DNA of 64,000 bases from positions 496,001 through 560,000 of the forward strand of contig NZ_KI669454.1 in assembly GCF_000507845.1 (NCBI RefSeq), read 5' to 3'. The translations under genes and the position numbers were made by a program. Below, piece by piece: positions 27,205-35,933 of the stretch. Position 1 is the stretch's first letter; each line of letters starts with the position of its first letter. The stretch comes from Helicobacter macacae MIT 99-5501 (lineage in GTDB: Bacteria; Campylobacterota; Campylobacteria; Campylobacterales; Helicobacteraceae). The notes beneath the pieces are model-generated. The model was given only the letters and a program-made list of their open reading frames with translations, was not told the DNA's origin and did no database searches.

Positions 27205-28188
27205 ATGGAATTATTCAAAAAAGTAAAAGTTTTTGATTTTGTCAAATATTCAAACTATGGGCTTATAGCGAGCATATTTTTGCTAGCTTTGGCATTTGCC
27301 TTACTATTTTTCAAAGGATTTAGCGCGGGGATAGATTTTGCTGGGGGAAGTGCAGGGCAGATTCGCTATGAGAAGCAAGCTCCAATCGAGGAAGTGCGAG
27401 CATTGCTAGAAGCAGATTCGCGCTTTAAGGGGGTTAGGGTTAGTGAGTTTGACACCAAAGAGGAAATCTCTATCAAAATCCCACACAATGACGCTTTAGA
27501 GGGGGCAAATATCGCTCCTATCTTAGAGAAGCTACTTGAGCCTAGCAAGGCTAGCGGAGGGGAGTTTGAGATACGCAAACTTGATTCTGTGGGTGCGCAA
27601 GTGGGCGATGAGCTACGCCAAAAAGGAATCATCTCTTTGCTTATGGCATTGGTAGCGATGATGGTGTATGTGAGCTTTCGCTATGAGTGGCGATTCGCAC
27701 TTGCTGGGATATTAGCTCTTATCCACGATGTGATTTTGACTGCTGCAAGCGTGATAGTTTTTGATATTGATTTAAATTTGGAAGTGGTAGCCGCGCTCTT
27801 AACGCTTATAGGCTACTCCATAAACGACACTATTATCATATTTGATAGAATCCGTGAAAAAATGTTGAGCGATAAAACAAATGACATTACCCTAGTCATC
27901 AACGAAGCTATTTCTCACACTCTCTCACGCACACTTTTGACTTCGCTAACGGTGTTTTTTGTCGTTCTTACGCTGTATCTTTTTGGTGGTGCGATTATCG
28001 TAGGATTTTCTTTGCCTATGCTTGTGGGCGTGATAGTTGGGACTTATAGTTCTATGTTTGTCGCGCCAAAGCTTGCTGTTTTGCTAGGGTTTAATATTGA
28101 GGACTATCACAAAAAAGAAATGATGAAAACGAAAAGAGCACAAGATAGGGCAAAGATGAGAGCCCAATATGAAGGAGGACGCGTTTAG
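27205..28188 (+). CDS. secF: protein translocase subunit SecF
   Basis: Six-TM partner of SecD. The 327-aa length is normal. Motifs seen are GIDFAGGSAGQIRY after TM1, SVGAQVGDELRQKG before TM2, and LTLIGYSINDTIIIFDRIRE in the conserved TM4 region. Confidence 0.97.
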   Translation: MELFKKVKVFDFVKYSNYGLIASIFLLALAFALLFFKGFSAGIDFAGGSAGQIRYEKQAPIEEVRALLEADSRFKGVRVSEFDTKEEISIKIPHNDALEGANIAPILEKLLEPSKASGGEFEIRKLDSVGAQVGDELRQKGIISLLMALVAMMVYVSFRYEWRFALAGILALIHDVILTAASVIVFDIDLNLEVVAALLTLIGYSINDTIIIFDRIREKMLSDKTNDITLVINEAISHTLSRTLLTSLTVFFVVLTLYLFGGAIIVGFSLPMLVGVIVGTYSSMFVAPKLAVLLGFNIEDYHKKEMMKTKRAQDRAKMRAQYEGGRV

Positions 28189-28411
28189 CTTTGTTGGTGT
28201 TACATAGATTTGGATTTTTGTGCAAGGAGTGCGGGGCTAAAGCCTGCTAGCTTTGCCCTAGAAAGATTAGAAGCAACGCTTACGAAATGCTAGAATCTTT
28301 TGGAATCTAAAATCTTTTAGCATAATATAAAATCTTAAAAAAGCACTAAAAGATTGCATAAAGCACACCAAAAAGACAAAATTATCCTAAATTAACAAAA
28401 AGGAGCAAGTA

Positions 28412-28753
28412 ATGGATTGGGGCAAAATCGTTTTTATATTTTTTACTCTTAGCAGTGCCACATCGACAGCGGGTTTTTTGTTTGCGCCTGATGTGGCGAT
28501 ACTCTTTGTGGCTGTGGCGTTAAACCTCATCGCTACCACGCTAAAAATCGGCGTGCGCAAAAAACTATCTTCAGAGCTTTTTGCTAGCTCGATTGTGGCA
28601 GATTTTCATTTGCTACCTGCGTTTGGCATACTGCAAGTTTTGCACAACGAAAAACTTGCTTATGTCTTTGTCATCGGTGCGATGATGGCAAATATTTTCT
28701 CACTCATTTTGCTTTTTATAGAGAGTGCGCAAAAGCAGGATAACGACTACTAG
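28412..28753 (+). CDS. small integral membrane protein of unknown function
   Basis: A 113-aa protein with three or four hydrophobic helices (IVFIFFTLSSATSTAGFLF, VAILFVAVALNLIATTL, YVFVIGAMMANIFSLILLFI) and no catalytic motif. The position between secF and leuS matches a conserved unknown gene in H. pylori. AAAGGAG precedes the ATG. I do not know its role. Confidence 0.82.
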   Translation: MDWGKIVFIFFTLSSATSTAGFLFAPDVAILFVAVALNLIATTLKIGVRKKLSSELFASSIVADFHLLPAFGILQVLHNEKLAYVFVIGAMMANIFSLILLFIESAQKQDNDY

Positions 28754-28786
28754 GCTAGAATCCTCCAAAGAATAAAAGGCAAGATA

Positions 28787-31513
28787 ATGCAAGATTATAA
28801 TCCTAAAACTATCGAAAAAAAGTGGCAGGGGTTTTGGCAAGAAAATGCCTGCTTTGAGCCACTGCATACAAAAGTGGGCAATAACGCCACAGGGCAACTA
28901 AGCAAGCAAAATAGCGGCACAAACGACAAATCACACAACAGCGAAGCACACAATGACAAATCACACAATGATGAGGCAAGCAACAGCGAGGCAACTAACA
29001 ACAAAACAAGCAACGAAAAAACACGCAACGAGCATAGCCAAGTAGATTTTAGCCTGCCCAAAAAATACATTCTCTCAATGCTCCCCTACCCAAGCGGGAA
29101 AATCCATATGGGGCACGTGCGAAACTACTGCATAGGGGACGCTCTAGCGCGACACTATCGCAAAATGGGACATAATGTGCTACACCCTATGGGCTGGGAT
29201 AGCTTTGGTATGCCTGCGGAAAATGCCGCTATCAAGCACAAAATCCACCCCAAAAAATGGACTTATGAAAACATCGATACGATGAGAGAGGAGCTAGAAT
29301 CTCTAGGGCTTAGCTTCTCAAAAGAGCGTGAGTTTGCCACGAGCGATGCTATCTATACGCGCTTTGAGCAGGATTTTTTTATCCAAATGTGGGAGAGAGG
29401 GCTTATTTATCGCAAAGAAGCGTTTTTGAATTGGTGTCCTAATGATAAAACTGTGCTTGCAAATGAGCAAGTCATTGACGGCAAGTGCTGGCGGTGTGAT
29501 ACGCCTGTGGTGCAAAAAGAGATGAGCCAATACTATATGAAAATCACGGCGTATGCAGAGGAACTATTGCGTGATTTGGAGGGCTTAGAGGGGCATTGGG
29601 CAAATCAAGTCATCACAATGCAAAGAAATTGGATAGGCAAATCACGCGGGCTAGAGTTTGATTTGGAGCTTGATTCACCCTCGCTTAAAAAGCTGGGGCT
29701 AAAAGCGGGGGAGCAAGACTGCAGAGTGCGGGTTTTTACCACGCGCCCTGATACGATTTATGGCGTTACTTACTGCGCTTTAGCACCCGAGCATAGCATA
29801 GTCAAGCGCGTGCTAGAGCTAGGAGTGCTTGAGGGCAAGGTAAGCGAGGCAATCAAAGCTATGCAAAACACGAGCGAGCGTGCAAGGGCGAGTGCAGAAA
29901 AGATAGGGTTTGACTTGGGGTTAAGCCTCACACACCCGCTCACAGGGGAGAAGCTACCGCTTTGGGTGGCAAACTATGTGCTAATCGAGTATGGAAGCGG
30001 TGCGGTAATGGCTGTGCCTGCGCACGATGAGCGGGATTTGGAGTTTGCCAAAAAATACGCTCTGCCCATAAAGCGCGTGGTAAAATCAATAGCAAAGTCA
30101 GAATTTAAACAACCTGACACTCAATCTAGCAAAAAGCAAGCAAATGAAGCAGGGCAGGAACTTACAGAGGCTTTTGTAAATGACGGCGTGCTTGTGGATT
30201 CTGCGGAGTTTAGCGGGCTAAGTAGCGAGCAAGCCCGCGCCAAAATCATCGCTCACTTTGAGTTGCACGCTCTAGGCAAAGGCGTTACCAACTACAAATT
30301 GCGCGATTGGGGTGTTTCGCGTCAGCGGTATTGGGGTGCGCCTATCCCTATGGTGCATTGTGAGAAGTGCGGTATCGTGCCTGAAAAAATACAAAATCTC
30401 CCCATAACCCTGCCTGATGATATTGTCATCGATGGCGAGGGCAATCCGCTTGATAAGCATAGTGAGTGGAAGCACTGCGTGTGCCCAAAATGTGGCGCAA
30501 AAGCCTTGAGGGAAAGCGATACTATGGATACTTTTGTGGAATCAAGCTGGTATTTTTTGCGCTACACCACGCCAAGAGAGCTATGGGAAAAGGGCGCGTT
30601 TGATGAGGATTCACTGCGCTATTGGCTTAATGTCGATGAGTATATAGGCGGGATTGAACACGCGATTTTGCACTTGCTGTATGCGCGGTTTTTTACCAAA
30701 GTGTTGCGCGATTTGGGCTATGTCAAAATCGATGAACCATTTGCAAACTTGCTAACGCAAGGTATGGTGCTAAAAGATGGCGCGAAAATGAGCAAGTCAA
30801 AAGGCAATGTAGTCGACCCAAACGCGCTCATAGCAAAATATGGCGCGGATAGCGCGAGGCTTTTTGTGCTCTTTGCTGCGCCGCCTGTGCGTGAGCTAGA
30901 GTGGAATGATAGCGCGGTGGAAGGCTCATATCGCTTTATCCGCAGGCTCTATGAGAGGGCAAAAAACGCCAGCAAGACGCGCTCACTGCCACAAATAGAT
31001 GCTAGCGCACTAAACGAGGAGCAAAAAAATGCACGCAAAAAGGTCTATGAAGCAGCCCAAAAAAGCCAAGCTGTGTTTGAAAAACGCGCAAATGGTTATA
31101 ACTTCAACACCCTTATCGCTGCGTGTATGGAAGCACTAAACGCACTCACCGTTCTAGAATCTAGCGAGTCAGATGCGCTAAATAGCGAGATTTGGACGGA
31201 GGGGTATTTTATCTTGCTAAATATTTTAGAGCCTATTATCCCGCATATTGCGTGGGAGCTAAGCGAGGAGCTATTTGGCAGGGAGAATTTCGCGCCGATT
31301 GCTATCGACAAAAAGGCGTTGGAATCTAGCCAAATCACCCTTGCAATCACTATAAATGGCAAGAAGCGTGCCGAAATCAGCACAAGTGCGGGAGCGAGCG
31401 AGGAGGAGATTTTACACTTGGCTAAGCAAAGTGCGCAAAAATGGCTAGAAAACAAGGAGATAAAAAAGCAAATCCTTGTGCCAAACAAACTTGTGAATTT
31501 TGTAGTCATTTAA
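28787..31513 (+). CDS. leuS: leucyl-tRNA synthetase with N-terminal low-complexity insertion
   Basis: Charges tRNA-Leu; class I synthetase. HMGH (residues 107-110) is the HIGH motif and KMSKS lies in [14 protein letters not shown]. The editing domain is present. Residues about 31-86 are an inserted stretch rich in Asn, Ser, Lys and Glu with loose repeats of the type [10 protein letters not shown], separating the first helix ([18 protein letters not shown]) from the catalytic fold. The insertion explains the 908-aa length against about 810 in H. pylori. A second polar insertion lies near the editing domain ([16 protein letters not shown]). Confidence 0.96.
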   Translation: MQDYNPKTIEKKWQGFWQENACFEPLHTKVGNNATGQLSKQNSGTNDKSHNSEAHNDKSHNDEASNSEATNNKTSNEKTRNEHSQVDFSLPKKYILSMLPYPSGKIHMGHVRNYCIGDALARHYRKMGHNVLHPMGWDSFGMPAENAAIKHKIHPKKWTYENIDTMREELESLGLSFSKEREFATSDAIYTRFEQDFFIQMWERGLIYRKEAFLNWCPNDKTVLANEQVIDGKCWRCDTPVVQKEMSQYYMKITAYAEELLRDLEGLEGHWANQVITMQRNWIGKSRGLEFDLELDSPSLKKLGLKAGEQDCRVRVFTTRPDTIYGVTYCALAPEHSIVKRVLELGVLEGKVSEAIKAMQNTSERARASAEKIGFDLGLSLTHPLTGEKLPLWVANYVLIEYGSGAVMAVPAHDERDLEFAKKYALPIKRVVKSIAKSEFKQPDTQSSKKQANEAGQELTEAFVNDGVLVDSAEFSGLSSEQARAKIIAHFELHALGKGVTNYKLRDWGVSRQRYWGAPIPMVHCEKCGIVPEKIQNLPITLPDDIVIDGEGNPLDKHSEWKHCVCPKCGAKALRESDTMDTFVESSWYFLRYTTPRELWEKGAFDEDSLRYWLNVDEYIGGIEHAILHLLYARFFTKVLRDLGYVKIDEPFANLLTQGMVLKDGAKMSKSKGNVVDPNALIAKYGADSARLFVLFAAPPVRELEWNDSAVEGSYRFIRRLYERAKNASKTRSLPQIDASALNEEQKNARKKVYEAAQKSQAVFEKRANGYNFNTLIAACMEALNALTVLESSESDALNSEIWTEGYFILLNILEPIIPHIAWELSEELFGRENFAPIAIDKKALESSQITLAITINGKKRAEISTSAGASEEEILHLAKQSAQKWLENKEIKKQILVPNKLVNFVVI

Positions 31514-31540
31514 AAAACTAAAATCTATTAAAGAAGTAAA

Positions 31541-32191
31541 ATGAAAAATATATTTGGTAGATTGTTTTGTGCTTTTGTAAAAAAATATTGTGCTTTTGCA
31601 AAAACTTTTAAAAAATATTTTGCAAACTCTATTAAGAGGTTTTTTGCACTTTTTGGTGTGCATTTTATCAACCGTTTTAGTGAGATTGGCAGATTCTGCT
31701 TATGTGCGTTTATAGGGGTTTTGCTAAGTAGTTGTGGCTATGTGCCATCTGCTAGTTTTGCTCAAAAAGCACTTGGCGATAGTGTGTTTGTAAAGCTAAA
31801 TGTAAATTTGCCAAACCCTGAAAATTCCGTAGAACTAAAAGATGAGTTTAACAAAATCATCATCTCTCGTTTCCAAAACAAAATCGCAAATGCTGATGAA
31901 AGCGATAGTATAATCACAATAGATATAGACAAAATCACAGATACTCACATAGCTGTAAGCAGTGATGCTTTTGCGACTTACTACCGCGTGAGTGTTTTTA
32001 CCACCTACACTTATGATGACAAAAAGGGCAACAAACGAAGTGTGAGCGGTAGCGGGTATTTTGACTACAATATCTCGCTAGATAATCCGCTGACAACGCA
32101 CAACAATAGATATTACGCAATAAATCAAGCATTTTTACAGACTATTGATAGATTTGTAGCGATGATGGCGTATGAGGGGCAATATAGATAG
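31541..32191 (+). CDS. lptE: LptE-like LPS-assembly lipoprotein
   Basis: Outer-membrane lipoprotein expected to plug LptD and help place LPS on the surface. A lipobox LLSSC is followed by GYVPSA, a common LptE start. The rest (VFVKLNVNLPNPENSVELKDEF and VSVFTTYTYDDKKGNKRSVSG) fits the fold and H. pylori gene order (leuS-lptE-folC). The lipid cysteine comes only near residue 65; the 45 residues before the hydrophobic core are basic and repetitive (FCAFVKKYCAFAKTFKKYF). No in-frame ATG lies closer; a GTG near 31658 is the only short alternative. Confidence 0.8.
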   Translation: MKNIFGRLFCAFVKKYCAFAKTFKKYFANSIKRFFALFGVHFINRFSEIGRFCLCAFIGVLLSSCGYVPSASFAQKALGDSVFVKLNVNLPNPENSVELKDEFNKIIISRFQNKIANADESDSIITIDIDKITDTHIAVSSDAFATYYRVSVFTTYTYDDKKGNKRSVSGSGYFDYNISLDNPLTTHNNRYYAINQAFLQTIDRFVAMMAYEGQYR

Positions 32192-32327
32192 AGATTTTAG
32201 GTTTTTATAAGGCTTTGACAAAAGGCATTGCTTGCAAAAGTAGAAGTAAAAAGTCGTTAAAAAACGCAAAAAGTCGCTAAAAAAGCGTTGTTTGTATTGT
32301 TTTGTAAAAAATATTTGGAGTTTTGTT

Positions 32328-33695
32328 TTGAGTGATTTGGATAGGTTTTTGGAGCAAAAGGGGGCTGAATACGCGCCATTTGATACAAAAAGAGTGCATA
32401 GAATCTATGCGGTTTTAAAGCCACATTTAGAGGAGCTATACGCACAAAGCGCAAAATCTAAAAAAGATTTAAAATCTTTGATTCCACAGGGCGAGGAGCA
32501 GCGTGGTTTTAGCCCACAAAATAAGCCCTTTATTATCCACATATTAGGCACAAATGGCAAGGGAAGCACGGGGCGGTTTATCACGCTTGGGCTAGCGCAA
32601 AATGGCTATAAAGTCCTGCATTTTACCTCGCCACATTTATTTAGGTTTAATGAGCGATTTTATCTCGCAAATATCCCAAATAGCGAATTTAGTGTGAAAT
32701 CTAGCAGTGCAAAAATGGACAAGAAAGATTGTGCTAAAGGTGGCAACGCGCAGAAAGCAACGCATAGAATCGCAGATGATAGCGAGCTAGAAAATGCGCA
32801 TTTGTGGCTACAAAGATTCCCTATTATAGAGCAATCAAGCTATTTTGAATACGCGACATTTTTGGCACTTTATTTGGCAAAAGATTGTGATTATTTCGTG
32901 TGTGAAGCGGGGCTTGGCGGGGAGTTTGATAGCACGAGCGTTTTGCAAGCTGATTTGAGTGTCTTTACGCCTATTTCTTTTGACCATCAAGATATGCTTG
33001 GAAATAGCATAGAATCAATCGCCACAACCAAGCTAAAAGCGATGAGTAAGCACACTTTGCTTGCGTCACAAATCTACAAAGAAGTCGATTCTATCGCAAA
33101 ATCTATTGCTAAGCAAAAGGGAGCGGAACTTACATTTGTAGAAAATATTTTTGATGAAGTTGATAAGCCAACACCTTTAGAGCACTTAGCGCGTTTGCCA
33201 GAGAATTTTTATGAGTATTCGCAAAATCTAGCACCTTTTTTGAAGCAAAATCTGTTTGTGGCGTATAGGGCGTTAGAATCTATCGGGATTGGAGTGGATT
33301 TTGCTAGCTTAACGCGATTTGATTTGCCTGCTAGGGCGCAATATATCGCGCCAAATATTTTGATAGATGTCGGGCATAATGCGCATTGTGCGCACTCTAT
33401 TTTACAAATTGTTAAACAAAAACGCGTTATTTTGGTGTATAATACATTTTTTGATAAGGACGCGAACGCGATTTTGGGGATACTAAAGCCAGCTATTGAT
33501 AGGCTTTTGATTTTGGAAGTAAGCCATAGTAGAATCCTCCCCAAAGACAAACTAATAAACATAGCCCAAAATCTTGGCATAGAATATGGAATCTTTGGGG
33601 GAGTGGATTCTATGAGAGCGGATAAAGATTATGTCGTATTTGGCTCTTTTAGCGTGGTAAAAACTTTTATGGAGATTTATAATGTTGCAAGATAA
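32328..33695 (+). CDS. folC: folylpolyglutamate/dihydrofolate synthase
   Basis: Adds glutamate to folates. The P-loop GTNGKGST is at residues 74-81 (HILGTNGKGSTGRF), then FTSPHLFRFNERF and the Mg-site segment EAGLGGEFDSTS. The start is set at TTG 32328, seven nt after GGAG, giving MSDLDRFLEQKG; the open frame reaches 12 codons further up without a ribosome site. The end overlaps the next gene by 14 nt. Confidence 0.93.
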   Translation: MSDLDRFLEQKGAEYAPFDTKRVHRIYAVLKPHLEELYAQSAKSKKDLKSLIPQGEEQRGFSPQNKPFIIHILGTNGKGSTGRFITLGLAQNGYKVLHFTSPHLFRFNERFYLANIPNSEFSVKSSSAKMDKKDCAKGGNAQKATHRIADDSELENAHLWLQRFPIIEQSSYFEYATFLALYLAKDCDYFVCEAGLGGEFDSTSVLQADLSVFTPISFDHQDMLGNSIESIATTKLKAMSKHTLLASQIYKEVDSIAKSIAKQKGAELTFVENIFDEVDKPTPLEHLARLPENFYEYSQNLAPFLKQNLFVAYRALESIGIGVDFASLTRFDLPARAQYIAPNILIDVGHNAHCAHSILQIVKQKRVILVYNTFFDKDANAILGILKPAIDRLLILEVSHSRILPKDKLINIAQNLGIEYGIFGGVDSMRADKDYVVFGSFSVVKTFMEIYNVAR

Positions 33696-34668
33696 ATTAG
33701 TCGTTTCTATTGTCGATGAAAAAGGCTCAAAGCAGTTTGCGCTTCCGCGAAATGTGAAAAAACTCATTTTGATAGGCATAGCTGTGATTTCTGTGCTGTT
33801 TTTGGCGAGCTTCTTAGCGATGAATCTACTTATGCACCAAATCAATAGTATCGCTAAGCAAAAAGACTCTGCAATAGCAGAATACCACTCTATCTACCAA
33901 AAAAATGCCGTGCTAAAAAACCTAATCCGTAAAAAAACCGATGAGCTAAGCGCGGTAAATTCTAAAATCGGCAGATTAGAAGATATTATGAGTTTGCAAA
34001 AATCCCATAGCGCGAAGCCACAGCAAATCGCCCAAATCACAAAAGTGGATTTGGAAAATCTAAGCGATACACAAAAACAACTCCTCCTAAGCCTTATCCC
34101 AAATGGCGACCCACTAAAAAACTTCCGCTCCAAAGTCCCCACTACCAATAACAAATACCACCCACTAGGCGAAATAGGTGGTGCAGAGGGTGGAATGGAC
34201 TATATGGCGGAGAAAAAAACACCTGTGTATGCTACAGCTGATGGTGTAGTCGTGCTTGTCCAAGAGCACGGCGTTACTAGCTTTGGGAATGTCATTAGGC
34301 TTACGCATTCTTTTGGATTTGGCTCTTTGTATGCCCACTTGGATTCTATCGTAATCAAAAAGGGCGATTTCGTGCAAAAAGGGCAGCTTATCGGGTATAG
34401 TGGCTCTAGTGGCAGAAGTAATGGCGATAAGCTCTACTATGAAGTTAGCTTTTTGAATAATCGCCTAAACCCCACCACTTATGCGCAATGGAGTATAGAT
34501 AATTTTGAAGTGGTTTTCCACAAACGAGATGGAATCGACTGGAAAAACCTAGTATGGGCTATGGAAGACATAGCCAAACTTCAAAAATTCCGCTTAAGCT
34601 CTGCACAGCAAAAATTAGATTCTGCCAAAGATTTAAATACTCGCAAGTCTTTCCAATCTCATCAATAA
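33682..34668 (+). CDS. csd2: inactive M23-family cell-shape protein Csd2
   Basis: Partner of the peptidoglycan endopeptidase Csd1 in making helical cell shape. TM anchor at about residues 26-50, coiled coil at 55-105, then an M23 fold (about 160-270). The zinc ligands are lost: the H of HTGLD is replaced (AEGGMDY, Asp173 kept) and HLH becomes KLY (250-252). In H. pylori Csd2 is likewise catalytically dead and forms a heterodimer with Csd1. GGAG precedes the ATG inside folC. Confidence 0.9.
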   Translation: MLQDKLVVSIVDEKGSKQFALPRNVKKLILIGIAVISVLFLASFLAMNLLMHQINSIAKQKDSAIAEYHSIYQKNAVLKNLIRKKTDELSAVNSKIGRLEDIMSLQKSHSAKPQQIAQITKVDLENLSDTQKQLLLSLIPNGDPLKNFRSKVPTTNNKYHPLGEIGGAEGGMDYMAEKKTPVYATADGVVVLVQEHGVTSFGNVIRLTHSFGFGSLYAHLDSIVIKKGDFVQKGQLIGYSGSSGRSNGDKLYYEVSFLNNRLNPTTYAQWSIDNFEVVFHKRDGIDWKNLVWAMEDIAKLQKFRLSSAQQKLDSAKDLNTRKSFQSHQ

Positions 34669-34677
34669 AGACAAGTT

Positions 34678-35568
34678 ATGAACTTTGATGAACGACTTGT
34701 GCTAATGATAACGAGCAAGGACGGCTCGCGATTTATCAATGTCAGCATATTTTTTCGTCAGCTTTCTTTGTATGTGTTGTTGTTTTTTTTGAGCTCTATG
34801 TTTTTTATCGCTATTTCGCTTGGTGTGTTTCGCGCAGAGATAAAAAACATCGATGAAAAAACCTCACTCATCAAAGAGCGCAACGAAACAATGCTACTAG
34901 GGAATGCCGCACTCTATGAGGAAATCAACCAACGAATGGAAGAAATCACCATAGCAAGCGACAAGGTGGGAAGCTTAGAGGAGCAAATCGGTGTGAATAA
35001 TGTTCCAAATGAGGAATTGCTAGAGCGCATAAATGTCGCAAGTATCACGGGGGCACAAAAAGCATTTTTTATGAAATTTATCCCAAATGGAAATCCACTA
35101 GGGAACAATTTTTTTGGGCTTGCGGGGGCTTTTGGACCTAGATTTCACCCTCTCATAGGCGAGTGGAAGCAGCACACAGGGCTAGATTTAGCCGCTCCTA
35201 TTGGCACTTCTGTGTATGCTACGGCTGATGGTGTGGTGGATTTTGCAGATAGTGGATACAATGGCGGATATGGAAAATTAGTTAAAATTACCCATTCATT
35301 TGGCTTTAAAACATATTATGCACACTTGAGCTCTGTGCTTATCCAAGCTGGCACTTTTGTCAAAAAAGGACAGCTTATCGCCAAAAGTGGCAACACAGGC
35401 GTAAGCACGGGACCGCATTTGCACTATGAGGTGCGGTTTTTGGACAATCCCATACAGCCGATGAATTTTGTGCAATGGGATATGAAAAACTTTGATTTCA
35501 TCTTCACAAAAGAAAGGAGCATAGAATGGCAATCTTTACTAGCGACGATAAACAATCTAATGGAGTAG
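34678..35568 (+). CDS. csd1: M23 peptidoglycan endopeptidase Csd1
   Basis: Cuts peptide cross-links to set curvature. TM anchor at about residues 28-50, coiled coil 55-105, M23 domain 150-270 with all zinc and catalytic residues: His166 and Asp170 (HTGLD), His216 (YAHL) and HLH 247-249. It follows csd2 by 9 nt and overlaps ccmA by 43 nt, matching the H. pylori csd cluster. Confidence 0.93.
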   Translation: MNFDERLVLMITSKDGSRFINVSIFFRQLSLYVLLFFLSSMFFIAISLGVFRAEIKNIDEKTSLIKERNETMLLGNAALYEEINQRMEEITIASDKVGSLEEQIGVNNVPNEELLERINVASITGAQKAFFMKFIPNGNPLGNNFFGLAGAFGPRFHPLIGEWKQHTGLDLAAPIGTSVYATADGVVDFADSGYNGGYGKLVKITHSFGFKTYYAHLSSVLIQAGTFVKKGQLIAKSGNTGVSTGPHLHYEVRFLDNPIQPMNFVQWDMKNFDFIFTKERSIEWQSLLATINNLME

Positions 35569-35933
35569 CAGCCCAAAAGGCGGGTGCAGCTACGATAATA
35601 GCGCAAGGCACGCGCATAAAAGGCAACATAACCACAGATTGTCATTTGCATATTGATGGGGAGTTTGAGGGTAAAATCGACTCCAAAAACACCGTGATGA
35701 TAGGCAAAAACGGACAAGTAGATGGCGAAGTATATGCCAACAAACTTGTAGTAAGCGGTAAGCTAAAAGGCTTGACAGAGAGTGATACGGTGGAGATTTC
35801 TTCACAAGGGCGATTTGAGGGAGTGATAACCTCTACCGAGTTAGTCATAGAGAAAAAAGGCGTATTTATAGGAGAGAGCAAAATAAAAGGTATGCAATCA
35901 GCTACAAAAAATGCTACAAGCAAATCTGTATAG
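35526..35933 (+). CDS. ccmA: bactofilin CcmA
   Basis: Cytoskeletal polymer that organises the Csd enzymes at the membrane. The 135-aa protein has the bactofilin core: GTRIKGNITTDCHLHIDGEFEGKI, then GEVYANKLVVSGKLKG and GRFEGVITSTELVI, a right-handed beta-helix. AAAGGAG precedes the ATG within csd1. The end overlaps mfd by 23 nt. Confidence 0.95.
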   Translation: MAIFTSDDKQSNGVAAQKAGAATIIAQGTRIKGNITTDCHLHIDGEFEGKIDSKNTVMIGKNGQVDGEVYANKLVVSGKLKGLTESDTVEISSQGRFEGVITSTELVIEKKGVFIGESKIKGMQSATKNATSKSV

